Shown in pieces: positions 25,101 through 33,694 of a DNA stretch of 64,000 bases. Source of the stretch: Bacteroidia bacterium (GTDB lineage Bacteria; Bacteroidota; Bacteroidia; Palsa-965). The position numbers were made by a program, and so were the translations under genes. The notes below the pieces were generated by a model. That model saw only the letters and a program-made list of their open reading frames with translations, did not search any database and was not told where the DNA came from. Location of the stretch: positions 186,001 through 250,000 of the forward strand of contig JALONL010000002.1 of the NCBI GenBank assembly GCA_025454955.1, given 5' to 3'. Positions within the stretch are counted from its first letter, which is position 1. Every line of letters begins with the position of its first letter.

Positions 25101-28100
25101 TGTCGAGATCTACGTAGTTTGCGCGGCCGTCACCATCTTTATCGCCCACGGGAAGCGGGGTGCCGTTGGTGCCGGGGTCAACCTGGTTGGAAATGCCGTC
25201 GCCGTCGTTGTCGGCGAAATTATCTACTTCCCCATCGCCGTTGGTGTCGGTTCCACCGGCTTCCACAATGTCGGCAATGCCGTCGTTATCGCTGTCGCGG
25301 TCGAGGTAGTTGGGCAGACCGTGGCCGTCGGAGTTGGGTACGGGCAGCGGAGTTCCGGCTGTGGATGGATCTACACTGTTGGCAAGGCCGTCGCCGTCGC
25401 TGTCGGCAAAGCCGTCAATGAGGCCGTCGCCGTTGGCATCGGCTCCACCGGCTTCGCGGCAATCGGTAATGCCGTCGTTGTCTGAGTCTTTATCGAAAAT
25501 GTTGGCAAGTCCGTCGCCGTCGGTATCGGGTATGGCAAGCGGTGTTCCGGAAGTGTTCGGATCCACGCTGTTTGCCAGACCGTCGTTATCGCTGTCGGCA
25601 AAACCATCAATGCGTCCGTCGCCGTTGGCATCGGTTCCGCCGGCTTCCGTGCAGTCGGTAATGCCGTCGTTATCCGAATCCACGTCGAGGAAGTTGGGTG
25701 TTCCGTCGCCGTCTAAGTTGTCGTTGGGATAGCTGTTGGGGCGGCCGTCGTTGTTGGTGTCAGCGCCGGTGGTGAAAATGGGGACACCGTTTGCGGCGGG
25801 GTCAAGCGCATCGGCAAAGCCATTGCCCGAGTCGGTGAAGTTGTCCACGCGGCCGTCGTTGTTGGCATCAATGCCTCCGGCTTCGGTAATGTCGGGAATG
25901 CCGTCGTTGTCGGCATCAAGGTCAATGCTGTTGGGGCGGCCATCGCCGTCGCTGTCCACGTTGGTAAGCCCGCCTGCACCTACGTTGTCAATGAGTCCGT
26001 CGCTGTTTGCGTCTGAGCCGTCGAGAATGCCGTCGCCGTTTACGTCCACGCCACCGGCTTCAATTACGTCGGGAATTCCGTCGTTGTCGCTGTCGAGGTC
26101 GTTAATATCAGCAATGCCGTCGCCGTCGCTGTCACCGGAGCTTTCGTTAACGTCGAGTATGCCGTCGTTGTCGTCGTCGGGGTCGGCACTGTTGGCCACA
26201 CCGTCGTTGTCGTAGTCGTTGCAATTCTGCACGGCTACGTTGTAGGTAACCTGGCGTACACAGCCGGCGATGTCGGTAATGGTGAGTGTATATGTGCCGC
26301 CCTGGTTGGCCGCTACTGAGGGAATGTTAAGTGTGGGGCCTGTTACCTGTGTGGCAAACGGGGTAATCCACACATATCCGCCGGGCGATGTAATGCCGGA
26401 CGGGCTTGAGGCGGTTACACTGAGGTTAAGCGCGGCACCAATACACACTACTGTGGTGGGCGGCGGCTGAACGGTAATGGTTACGTTGGTGTTTGAACTG
26501 TTGAAGCCCACACATACGTTTGTGGTGGCACCAAATTCGTTGGTGATCTGAAGCGTAACTGTTTCGCGGAAGCACGGTGAGGTGCTGTTCATGGTGTAGG
26601 TAAAACAGTTTGGCCCGGTAAGGGAAACTGTTCCGCCACCATCGGCCGAAGCAGAGAGGATGGAGTTGTTTGCTCCGCAACCGCCAATGTTTACACAGTG
26701 TGTAATGGGGGTTCCGGGAGTAACCACTCCGGCAGTATATGAAGTAGTGGGCTGCTGTGATATGGGATCAAGCACCTCCACACTTTTGAGGTAATCGGAG
26801 TAATAAGCGTAGTTACCAGTTCCACCGGTAAAGGCAATAACGGCTACGTGCATTTTCTGATCGCAGGTAACACGGTTGTTGGCGGTGCTGAGGATGTTTG
26901 CGTTTTCAAACACCACAAATGAATAGCCGGTGTTCGGAATCGGGTTGGCCTGGTTGCCGTTTACCACAGCAGCATAGGTGGTGTAAGGCAGACCGCGGAA
27001 GGTAAGTGAACTTAATCCTGATGTGGGTACATATACAATAGCGCGGGCATTGGTTCCCGGTTTTTCAAAATCCACTTTTTTATTTCCAATACAGGGATTG
27101 AGCGAGGGAAGGATTTCCAAACCATACTCACCCTGGGTTTGCGAGCTTACATGGCCTACATACACTACCTGACTGCATTGTATGGTGTATGTGGCAAACT
27201 GTGTATTGGTGAAGTAGTAGGTAACCACCTGACCGGCATTAATTGTGGCCGGCATTACGTTGCCAAGACCGTCGGTGGCACCCGAAACGCCATTGATGGC
27301 AAGTGTGGTTCCGTTTTTCACACCCACAATTACCACGTAGTCTTTCGAGCTGCTGGGGTTGCCGCCATCTACAATAGAGTAGATATTTGAAAGCTGCGGA
27401 ATAGGAATAAGCTGGGTAAGACCAGCATCGGCGTTACCGCTCTGGCTGTTTCGGGTGTGGTGTGAGCCGGAGTTAACTACAATGGGTTTGTTGGCAAGAA
27501 TGCGCACACCGGAAATGGTGCGGTTGGGGTCTTCGTTGCGGCTGGCAATGATGTATGATTCGCCGGCATTGAGCGTTACGGTGCGTGTGCCGTTCCAGTC
27601 GGTTACGTTGTTTACGCTGGCGTTTACGCTGCCTTCCATTTGCATGGAGGCGGGTACGTTGAATGTAATCGTGGTAGCGTTTTCGGTGGCCATTACCGAC
27701 ACGAAGTGCTTTTCGCGGGCACCGGTGTAGGTTTGTCCGTTGGCATCAGTTTGAGAAAGGGCGTAAAACGAATAGCCCAATGCCGCGTTGCCATGAATCT
27801 GCATGAGATCCTGGTTGTAGGTGTTGCAGTTGGGGCGCGAAAGCAGGCGGTAACTGCACTGAAGCGGGCGATCGGAGGTAATGATGTAGCCGGCATCGTT
27901 TAACACGGTATTCATGGAAGGCTTCAACACCTGATCGCTTCCGGGCCCGACATTGGGCAGTGTGTAGTTAAACGGATTGGCTGCGGGAATGAGCAGTTGC
28001 TGCTGAAGCACGTTGGCTCCGTTGAAAATGCTCACGTTGGCTACCCCATTGAGTGAGGTAAGAACGAGATCGTCGCTGCCGAAAATATCGCAACTGGCTG

Positions 28101-28326
28101 TTTTGTCGCCATACACGGGCGGCATGTAGTACACATACGGCGAACTGCACGAAGGGCGAACCGGGCAGGTTCCAAAGTTGGCGCAGTCGGGATCCTGACA
28201 ATCGGCCAGGCCGTCATTGTCATCGTCGATGCCGTTGTTACAAATTTCCTGGGCAGAAATTGCCGATGCTGAGAAGAGAAAAAACAGCAACAGCAACAGT
28301 CTCTGCAGTGAGTAAGACTGTTTCAT
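22147..28326 (-). CDS. N-terminal part of the giant TSP3-repeat surface protein (frameshifted)
   Basis: A 2059-codon frame. Signal peptide 1-25 (ending SASAISAQ), then a short MopE-like motif NNGIDDDNDGLADCQDPDC (about 29-47), a region resembling the N-terminal domain of IgGFc-binding proteins (about 55-520, with GLTQLIPIPQLSNIYSIVDG), an Ig-like region (about 610-695), and from about residue 700 a very long series of thrombospondin type 3 repeats with acidic calcium-binding loops. The frame leaves the repeat pattern after VPDT (near 22251) and stops at 22147 in nonsense TATTTALP-type sequence. Together with 17849-22150 it would make one protein of about 3490 residues, exported by T9SS and held at the surface. 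Either the gene is a recent pseudogene or phase-variable, or the assembly lost a repeat segment. Confidence 0.87.
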   Translation of the reverse strand: MKQSYSLQRLLLLLFFLFSASAISAQEICNNGIDDDNDGLADCQDPDCANFGTCPVRPSCSSPYVYYMPPVYGDKTASCDIFGSDDLVLTSLNGVANVSIFNGANVLQQQLLIPAANPFNYTLPNVGPGSDQVLKPSMNTVLNDAGYIITSDRPLQCSYRLLSRPNCNTYNQDLMQIHGNAALGYSFYALSQTDANGQTYTGAREKHFVSVMATENATTITFNVPASMQMEGSVNASVNNVTDWNGTRTVTLNAGESYIIASRNEDPNRTISGVRILANKPIVVNSGSHHTRNSQSGNADAGLTQLIPIPQLSNIYSIVDGGNPSSSKDYVVIVGVKNGTTLAINGVSGATDGLGNVMPATINAGQVVTYYFTNTQFATYTIQCSQVVYVGHVSSQTQGEYGLEILPSLNPCIGNKKVDFEKPGTNARAIVYVPTSGLSSLTFRGLPYTTYAAVVNGNQANPIPNTGYSFVVFENANILSTANNRVTCDQKMHVAVIAFTGGTGNYAYYSDYLKSVEVLDPISQQPTTSYTAGVVTPGTPITHCVNIGGCGANNSILSASADGGGTVSLTGPNCFTYTMNSTSPCFRETVTLQITNEFGATTNVCVGFNSSNTNVTITVQPPPTTVVCIGAALNLSVTASSPSGITSPGGYVWITPFATQVTGPTLNIPSVAANQGGTYTLTITDIAGCVRQVTYNVAVQNCNDYDNDGVANSADPDDDNDGILDVNESSGDSDGDGIADINDLDSDNDGIPDVIEAGGVDVNGDGILDGSDANSDGLIDNVGAGGLTNVDSDGDGRPNSIDLDADNDGIPDITEAGGIDANNDGRVDNFTDSGNGFADALDPAANGVPIFTTGADTNNDGRPNSYPNDNLDGDGTPNFLDVDSDNDGITDCTEAGGTDANGDGRIDGFADSDNDGLANSVDPNTSGTPLAIPDTDGDGLANIFDKDSDNDGITDCREAGGADANGDGLIDGFADSDGDGLANSVDPSTAGTPLPVPNSDGHGLPNYLDRDSDNDGIADIVEAGGTDTNGDGEVDNFADNDGDGISNQVDPGTNGTPLPVGDKDGDGRANYVDLDSDNDGIQDAIEAGGTDPDNDGRIGNGPVTDSDNDGLSDLVDSSTGGTPLGIPNFDGDVVPDYLDKDSDNDGITDAEEASGPANPGDVANDGVIGAGPIVDADGDGWADSVDPSQGGTAMARPDRDGDGKPNYLDLDSDADGIPDVLETRSPDADNDGFYGTGPATDADQDGLPDGNDPDFGGPNFSVFNQDREGDGFENYLDIDSDNDGIVDLIEGQPTQGFQSPTGLDTDNDGIDNAYDVNQNGVVCGYINTDGGSAPDWVDVDSDNDGIYDVVEAGLPDPDNNGWVGTGGGPFNTTSGPLPDADQDGLPDLADLVSGFDSDNSQTVNSLPDVQQPGGDRDWRDAPNNDGDAVNDNLDPDDDNDGIPDVVEGTGDFDLDGIPNNEDLDSDNDGIPDCVEAGGTDPDGNGLPGTGAVLADSDADGIPDLFDPSNGNGPLVPADTDGDGNLNMLDLDSDDDGIADVVEAGGSDPNNDGVIGSGVIVDTDADGLSDIVDTNNGGTPLTIPNTDGDTRPNYLDRDSDNDGIADVVEAGGSDPDGDGVIGTGAPADTDNDGLADSNDPDFNGSTLPNIDSDGDGRPNTMDIDSDNDGITDILEAGGVDTNQDGRIDGFADSDNDGLANTVDASTGGTALPNPNTDSDGVPNFLDIDSDNDGIVDVIEAQTTAGYIAPSNTDTDGDGLDNAYDPNNGGTYITPVNTDGATDGADYIDGDSDNDLIFDNIEAYDLNNDGIVDVVASGNDSDNDGLDDAYDSDGTSTTNSGLSDNNNQVPTGFPDLDNPGGDRDWRELLDSDNDGIADGVDADDDNDGVPDTVEGTADNDGDGIPNYLDLDSDNDGITDCNEAGGTDANGDGIIDGFTDTDNDGLADVVDPNNGGTPLPNADTDGDGVVDMLDLDSDNDGITDLTEAGGVDADGNGIVDNLTDTDEDGLADVVDTNNGGTALPVPDTTATTTALPIAPKPAEPMPTAMVSLTTSPIPTETV

Positions 28327-28378
28327 AGGGCGGCTGAATAAATTTTGAACAGATTAACTGTGTTCCGGTTTGGTTCAG

Positions 28379-28409
28379 CAAATGTAAACGATGCCCGATA
28401 AAAAGCAAA
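28379..28409 (-). promoter_or_regulatory. Promoter of the giant adhesin gene
   Basis: On the minus strand TTTG (28409-28406), a 19-bp spacer and TACATTTG (28386-28379) form a near-perfect Bacteroidota promoter, followed by a leader of about 45 nt. The rest of the 275-bp gap up to 28601 is AT-rich and shows nothing else. Confidence 0.7.
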
Positions 28410-28601
28410 TGATTGGTATTTATGAAATAATTATGTTGCAACTACTAACTACACCCATATTACACAAATAACTGTCTTTCATTACTTTAAATTAAATATT
28501 ATGGCCTGTTGTTTTAAAATATTTTTGTTAAATAAAATGAAGTCACTACATGCAATTACGGAAAAAGTAAAGAACAGACCTCTTTCGTTAAACAAAACAT
28601 T

Positions 28602-28949
28602 TCAGACCGCTTTAGTTCTGGATCGGATTAGCTCTTCCTGCGAACGCTCCATACTTACGAGCGGCAGGGCATAAATTTCGGGGAGATTAGTACTGTGTTT
28701 TTCGCGGATAAAATCTACAATGTTGTTAAACAACAATGATTTTGTTTTACAAATGAGCAAAAACCGGGGCACTTCCTCCAGCTCCCCGTTGTCGTTAAGC
28801 AGCAGGCGGCGTATAGTATCAATGCGCACATCGGCCACTAATTTTTCTTTCAGTAAAAGTGTGGCAATGGATGCCAACTCGCCATCGTCGGCAGAAGCTA
28901 TATGCAGTAAGATCATAATTCTGTTTTCATTACCACGCTCAAAATACAT
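28602..28949 (-). CDS. cutA: CutA-like divalent cation tolerance protein
   Basis: A protein of up to 115 residues with the CutA1 pattern: an N-terminal strand ILLHIASADDGELASIATLLLKEKLVADVRI, a central FLLICKTKSLLFNNIVDFIREKHSTNLPEIYALPLV (quoted here only as FLLICKTKSLLFNN and LPEIYALPLV), and a short C-terminal helix. CutA proteins form stable trimers. They were linked to copper tolerance, but their real role is unclear. The start may be the ATG at 28949 or, more like the family, the one at 28916 (MILLHIAS). The match is weaker than usual: the normal HPYEVPE motif reads HSTNLPE. Confidence 0.6.
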   Translation of the reverse strand: MYFERGNENRIMILLHIASADDGELASIATLLLKEKLVADVRIDTIRRLLLNDNGELEEVPRFLLICKTKSLLFNNIVDFIREKHSTNLPEIYALPLVSMERSQEELIRSRTKAV

Positions 28950-29001
28950 ACCGGTTTAGTAAGACCGGTATGTATTTAAGTGTATTATAATGTGGTGCGG
29001 G

Positions 29002-29427
29002 TTAATGGTCGAGGCCGGTAATGTCGTTGCCGAGCGAATCAGAAGGTTCGTTGTCGAGTGGCTGCCAGAGTTCTATTTTGTTGCCTTCGGGGTCCATAAT
29101 CCACGCAAAGCGACCGTACTCATAATCCTGCACTTCGCCCACCTGCTGCACGCCCTGTTCTTTAAGTTGCGCAAGTAATTCATCGAGATTATCGACACGA
29201 AAGTTAATCATGAACGATTTTTCGGAAGGTGCAAAATACTGCGTGTTGTTGCTGAACGGGCTCCACACGGTAAAGCCGGTTTGCTCGGGATGGGCATGTT
29301 TGCGCCAGATGAATGTGGTTCCATAATCGCCGGTTTGCAGGCCGAGGTGTTTTTTGTACCATTCGTTCTGTGCTTTTGGATCATCGCTCTTGAAGAGGAT
29401 GCCGCCGAGGGAAGTAACTTTTGCCAT
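29002..29427 (-). CDS. VOC-family (glyoxalase/bleomycin-resistance-like) protein
   Basis: A 141-residue single-domain protein of the vicinal oxygen chelate fold. Its two beta-alpha-beta-beta-beta modules are visible: GGILFKSDDPKAQNEWYKKHLGL at the start and MINFRVDNLDELLAQLKEQGV, followed by RFAWIMDPEGNKIELWQP, the usual metal-ligand Glu strand. Function cannot be fixed: lyase, dioxygenase or binding protein are all possible. It lies 24 bp after the SpoIIE-type phosphatase gene on the same strand, so they may share a transcript. Confidence 0.85.
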   Translation of the reverse strand: MAKVTSLGGILFKSDDPKAQNEWYKKHLGLQTGDYGTTFIWRKHAHPEQTGFTVWSPFSNNTQYFAPSEKSFMINFRVDNLDELLAQLKEQGVQQVGEVQDYEYGRFAWIMDPEGNKIELWQPLDNEPSDSLGNDITGLDH

Positions 29428-29451
29428 AGTATGGTGTGGTTTGGTTTTTTG

Positions 29452-31566
29452 TTAATGAAGATTTACGCCCATCACAAGAATATCATCAATCTGTTCGAGC
29501 GTTCCTTTCCATTGAGTAAAGAAGTCCAGAAGTTTTTCATGCTGCACGGCTGGTTCGAGTTGGTGATATTCAATGAGCAGTTCCTTGAGTTTCTTTTGTT
29601 TTACTTTTTTTCCTTCGGCACCACCAAACTGATCGCCGAAACCATCGCTGTATAAATACAACTGTGCAGACCGTGAGAGGCTGAAGGTATGTGTGGTGAA
29701 ATTTTTACGTTGCCGGGTGCGGCCAACGGGTTGTTTGTCGGGAGCAATCAGTTGCGGTTCCTGATTTTCGGGAATGAGCAGCAGCGGGTTGTTGGCTCCG
29801 GCCCATTGCAGTGTGTTTGTTTGCCGGTTCCATGCACAGAGCGAGATGTCCATGCCGTCGTTTATTTCGGCCGAGGTGCGGGCGAAGGTCTGGAGGACAA
29901 TTTCGGTGGCGGCATCGAGAATTTTTCCGGGCTCGGTGAGTTTCATTTCGTGTACTGCTGTGTCGAGTGCTTTTGAGCAAACCACACTCACCATTGCGCC
30001 GGGTACACCATGCCCGGTACAATCGGCGGCGGCGAAGAACACGAGTCCGTTGTGCTCTTCCACCCAGTAGAAATCGCCGGCTACAATGTCTTTGGGCTGG
30101 TAGAGAATAAACGAATTCGGCAAAAGGCGCGCAATGATTTCGGGGCCGGGTAAAATAGCCTGCTGCAAATGGCTGGCATAGCGAATGGAGTCGGTAATGC
30201 TTTTGTTTCTTTCTTCAATAATGCCGAATGCCTGCTGCAAAGATTTGTTGGCCCGTTTTTTCTGGCGCAGGCTCCGGTAAATCATGGCTGCCAGCAACAA
30301 AAGCAGCAACACGCCGCCAATACTGAATATGAGCAACTGTCTTTGTCGTGTGGCCGTGAGTTCGGCAATCTGGTTCTGCTGTGTAAGCAGGGCAATCTGC
30401 TTTTTCTGATTCTCGTCGTCGAACCGGGCTTTAAGCTCCTGTATAACCAACATGCCCTGCGATGAATTGAGCGAATCGTTCAAAAGCAGATAATCATTTA
30501 TGAGTGGCCAGGCGGCGGCATAGTTTCCCTGCGCGGCATAAAGCCCGGCCAGTGTGCGGGCCGAACTGCTCTGTTCGCGGGCAGCACCTATTTTCTGCGA
30601 GAGTGAATAGGCTGCGTCAAGCTCCTGGCGCTGCTTTTCTTTCTCGCCTGTTTTTTCGTAAATCTGTGCCAGGATTATTCGCAGCGCGCACTCGCCCAAC
30701 TGGTCGCCCGACTGAATTTTCAACTGCAGCGCCTGCAGGGCTGTTTTCTTTGCTTCGGCAGTATTGCCCAAACGGCGGTATTCTTCGGCAATGTTGGAGA
30801 GGGCGCTGGAATAGGTGTAAATGTCTTTCTGCCTTTCGGCCCGCACCGCCGACTCGCGGAAGTACCACAATGCCGAGTCATTGTTGCCCATGCGCTGATG
30901 GGCGGTACCAATGTTCATCATCACATTGCTTATACCCATACTGTCGCTGGTTTCGGCCGACAGTTCGAGGCATTTGCGCAGATAAAGCATGGCACTGCTG
31001 AAATCGTTTTTGTTTTTTGTGAGTTCGCCCAACTCGTTGTACACCACGGCTATGGCGTTATAACACCGAAGTATTCCCCTCTTGTCGCCCGACAATTCGT
31101 AAATGGCCAATGCTTTAAACTGCCAGGAAAGTCCTTCGGAATATTTTGCCTGATTTATCGAAATCAGTCCGATGTTGCTGTAGGCCGTTGCCAGACTCAT
31201 GCGCGAAATACTGTCGCTTCCGAAGTAAGCCACACTTTTGCGATAGGCGTATCCAGCACTGTCGTAATTGCCTTTTACATAATAACAATTGCCAAGCACT
31301 GTCCATGCGTTACCCGCAATGTCGGTTTCCAGCTTGTTCTTATTTGCTTTTGCGATGGCCTGCTGGGCGTGCCCCAGGGCACTGGCATAATCGGAACTGA
31401 GGAGAATGACCGAAAGCTGTATATGCGCATTAATTATTTCATTCGCATTTTTGGAGGTGGCAAGTACTTTTTGAAGTGAATCGGCATTTCTTTCCTGTGC
31501 CACTGCCTGAAAGGCAAACGTCAAACACAAAATACTTGTCGCAACTAAAATGCAGGCGTTTTTCAT
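29452..31566 (-). CDS. TPR-domain SpoIIE-type (PP2C) serine phosphatase, membrane-bound
   Basis: A 704-residue protein: signal peptide (1-23), a periplasmic array of tetratricopeptide repeats (about 35-370), a short coiled coil, one transmembrane segment (about 407-427, LLIFSIGGVLLLLLLAAMIY), a linker helix, and a cytoplasmic SpoIIE/PP2C phosphatase domain (about 475-700). The metal-binding signatures are AGDFYWVEEHNG, AAADCTGHGVPGAMVS and LYLYSDGFGDQFGG. It probably senses an envelope condition through the TPRs and dephosphorylates an anti-sigma antagonist or a similar target. A paralogue of the same design is at 41086-43602. No partner kinase is adjacent. Confidence 0.9.
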   Translation of the reverse strand: MKNACILVATSILCLTFAFQAVAQERNADSLQKVLATSKNANEIINAHIQLSVILLSSDYASALGHAQQAIAKANKNKLETDIAGNAWTVLGNCYYVKGNYDSAGYAYRKSVAYFGSDSISRMSLATAYSNIGLISINQAKYSEGLSWQFKALAIYELSGDKRGILRCYNAIAVVYNELGELTKNKNDFSSAMLYLRKCLELSAETSDSMGISNVMMNIGTAHQRMGNNDSALWYFRESAVRAERQKDIYTYSSALSNIAEEYRRLGNTAEAKKTALQALQLKIQSGDQLGECALRIILAQIYEKTGEKEKQRQELDAAYSLSQKIGAAREQSSSARTLAGLYAAQGNYAAAWPLINDYLLLNDSLNSSQGMLVIQELKARFDDENQKKQIALLTQQNQIAELTATRQRQLLIFSIGGVLLLLLLAAMIYRSLRQKKRANKSLQQAFGIIEERNKSITDSIRYASHLQQAILPGPEIIARLLPNSFILYQPKDIVAGDFYWVEEHNGLVFFAAADCTGHGVPGAMVSVVCSKALDTAVHEMKLTEPGKILDAATEIVLQTFARTSAEINDGMDISLCAWNRQTNTLQWAGANNPLLLIPENQEPQLIAPDKQPVGRTRQRKNFTTHTFSLSRSAQLYLYSDGFGDQFGGAEGKKVKQKKLKELLIEYHQLEPAVQHEKLLDFFTQWKGTLEQIDDILVMGVNLH

Positions 31567-31602
31567 TGACAGGGCCGGGATCGTAAACAGGACTAATATA
31601 AC

Positions 31603-31638
31603 AAAGAGGCAGTCTCAAAAGGCCGAGACTGCCTCTTT
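31603..31638. terminator. Bidirectional-type hairpin terminator
   Basis: A 14-bp stem (31603-31616 with 31625-31638) with A- and T-runs on either side lies in the 205-bp gap between the phosphatase start and the lipoprotein stop. On the minus strand it follows the lipoprotein gene. Confidence 0.7.
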
Positions 31639-31771
31639 TTATTTGGGCTCCTGTGGGGTCAAAAATCGTTTAACCGATTCACGGGGCTTCGATTTTACTT
31701 TTGATACCGCCCTTTTGCTTTTGTGGATTTGTATCCGAATATTCTATAAACCGAACTCTGCCTGCCGGAAC

Positions 31772-32740
31772 TCAGTTCAGTGCATCCAGTTGCGTTACAA
31801 AATCGTTTTCGCTGATTGGTGCAAGCGTAAAGTTTACATTGGTGGGCTGCGTGCCAATGGTTACCGGTACAAACGAAGCATACAACTGATCGTCTTTTGC
31901 ACCAATCGCCACAAGGGTACAGCTTTGTCCCTGCGGGGCATAGTTGTATGGAAATATTGAACCTGTTGCCGCATAATCGGCATATACATGAATCATGGAA
32001 TTTGTGCCGGAAAAAATCAGGAAAACATCGGTGGCAAATTCAGTGTGGTCGTCGGTGCCGTGGAGTGTAAGCGTGGTGGTAGGCATTGAACCAAATGCAG
32101 GCTGATCGGAATTGCACCAGGTGCCTTCGCCAAGCGGGGTGGAAAATGAATACAGCGTAAAGATATAGTTCGCCTGTGCGGATACGAGCGGAGCGGCACT
32201 TGTGGTATCTGCCAGCGCCCATCCGTTTCCGCCTGCCGAGTCTTCCTCTGCAATAAAAGCCATCATGCCCGGCTCAATTTGCTGCTGGGGCTGCAACGGT
32301 TGCTCTATCCGGATAAATGCTCCGGGCGCAAGTTCGAGCGGCACCTGAATGGAATTTACTGCCTTGATATTGAATTCGCCGGCCGATTCGAGCAACATGC
32401 CGCCGGTGGTTACGGTGTGCATATCGGCAAAAAGCATTTCACTCTTTTTGTACAAATCGGTAATGGAAACCGTTACCACATGGTTATAGGGTTGCCCGCT
32501 CTGATCGACAAAGGCATTGGGCGGAACTACCACCACGGTACCTTTCTGTGTGGTGTAGGTATGCCCGGCCGCTGCCTGAAAGGTAAACGATTCGGTGCGG
32601 GGTTTGTGGCGGTCGTAAAATGCGTTGAGGAAAGCCGACGGACGGCTGCTGTAGGTGAGTGTGTCGGGTTCGCGGCGGCAGGATGAAAATGCCAGCACAA
32701 CAAGCGCAAGACTGAACAAAAGGGGAATGGACTTTTTCAT
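31772..32740 (-). CDS. Hypothetical lipoprotein
   Basis: A 322-residue protein with a lipoprotein signal (KKSIPLLFSLALVVLAFSSC, Cys21 as the lipidated residue). The central part (TYTTQKGTVVVVPPNAF, then NHVVTVSITDLYKKSEMLFADM) resembles the beta-sandwich regions found in other Bacteroidota surface lipoproteins with ZU5-like or carboxypeptidase-regulatory-like folds. I cannot name a family with confidence. No catalytic motif is evident. The neighbour on one side is the TPR phosphatase, 205 bp away with a terminator between. On the other is the imported ATPase/TOPRIM module. Confidence 0.75.
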   Translation of the reverse strand: MKKSIPLLFSLALVVLAFSSCRREPDTLTYSSRPSAFLNAFYDRHKPRTESFTFQAAAGHTYTTQKGTVVVVPPNAFVDQSGQPYNHVVTVSITDLYKKSEMLFADMHTVTTGGMLLESAGEFNIKAVNSIQVPLELAPGAFIRIEQPLQPQQQIEPGMMAFIAEEDSAGGNGWALADTTSAAPLVSAQANYIFTLYSFSTPLGEGTWCNSDQPAFGSMPTTTLTLHGTDDHTEFATDVFLIFSGTNSMIHVYADYAATGSIFPYNYAPQGQSCTLVAIGAKDDQLYASFVPVTIGTQPTNVNFTLAPISENDFVTQLDALN

Positions 32741-32980
32741 GTGTTTCGGGTTTTGTGGGAGTAAAATTGCGCCGGTTGCGTTTGCCTTGCAACCGGAGTT
32801 GGTGGTTTACTTACACTGTTTAAAAGACGTATTGGCCCAAACAGGCCATATTACAGCGAAAAGCGGGTTTTGGTTTCTTACCTGTTCAAGTAATATCGGG
32901 TTTGGGTTTCTCTTATAACAATTAACAGGTTTTTAGATACAGACGCAGCGCATAAAAAAACGTTGCCCGCAATTTTACTC

Positions 32981-33065
32981 AAGCAAAAAGCCCTCTCCGC
33001 ATTTCGCAGAGAGGGCTTCTTTCTTCAAAACCTATCCTTCAAATGGCAGTATCAGCTGCCGCAGG
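32981..33065. repeat. Left direct repeat of the ATPase-TOPRIM module
   Basis: These 85 bp are identical to 34895-34979. They contain a copy of the last four codons and stop of nrdA and its terminator hairpin (about 32984-33018). The copy begins 2 bp after the stop codon of the gene at 33068 and so gives that gene a terminator. Between 32741 and 32980 I see no other feature. Confidence 0.97.
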
Positions 33066-33067
33066 AA

Positions 33068-33694
33068 TCAGATATCAGGATAAACGACACTTGCTCTATC
33101 TGGATTTGCCAAAAAATTTAAGGCTCTTTTTAAAGTTCCATAACTCGGCACTTCGTTGTTATCCAAAATTCTAAAGTCAATCAATCTGGTTAATGGAAGC
33201 TGATGTAATGTGGGTTTATAATCGTCATCTTTGAAAAACCTGGATACATACCCCTTTGCGTCGCGTCGGGCTTCCGGATTAATCTCTTTCTCAGGCGGTT
33301 TTGAAATAAGCACCCTTTTCCTTCCTGACTCCATTGTGGCCTCTTTATTGTAGAAGTGAGTCAGACAGGGAATGAATAATGTTTCATATTCCCGGTAAAG
33401 CAATACAAATGCGACAGGTAGTTTGACCTTATTTTTTCTGATTATACCCATGATCTCAGGTACGGCTTCTTTGGGGCATTTATCATCTTCATCCCGAATG
33501 ATTAATATGCCCGTAACTGATTCTGTCTGTTCCGCCACATCAATTACTTTCTTTAGGCCCTCTTCTATCTGTAACTTCACATGCCGCCGGACAGGTTTGA
33601 ACTGAAGACTTACATTTATATGTGCCTTCAGTCTGTGCAGCAAATTATCCATTGAACCTAATTCGCCGTGTCCTTCAACAGCTACATAAATCAT
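33068..33694 (-). CDS. DUF4276-like TOPRIM-type protein of an ATPase-nuclease pair
   Basis: A 208-residue protein with the hallmarks of a TOPRIM-like fold: Glu7 in the N-terminal strand (IYVAVEGHGE) and an acidic triplet after a hydrophobic strand, ILIIRDEDDKCP (Asp68, Asp70, Asp71). This fits the DUF4276 family as I recall it. Proteins of this kind paired with an AAA/ABC-type ATPase resemble the OLD, AbiL/RloAB and PARIS defence systems, in which the TOPRIM part cuts nucleic acid. The gene overlaps the ATPase gene by 4 bp (ATGA). Its stop lies 2 bp from the left 85-bp repeat. The defence role is inference. Confidence 0.75.
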   Translation of the reverse strand: MIYVAVEGHGELGSMDNLLHRLKAHINVSLQFKPVRRHVKLQIEEGLKKVIDVAEQTESVTGILIIRDEDDKCPKEAVPEIMGIIRKNKVKLPVAFVLLYREYETLFIPCLTHFYNKEATMESGRKRVLISKPPEKEINPEARRDAKGYVSRFFKDDDYKPTLHQLPLTRLIDFRILDNNEVPSYGTLKRALNFLANPDRASVVYPDI

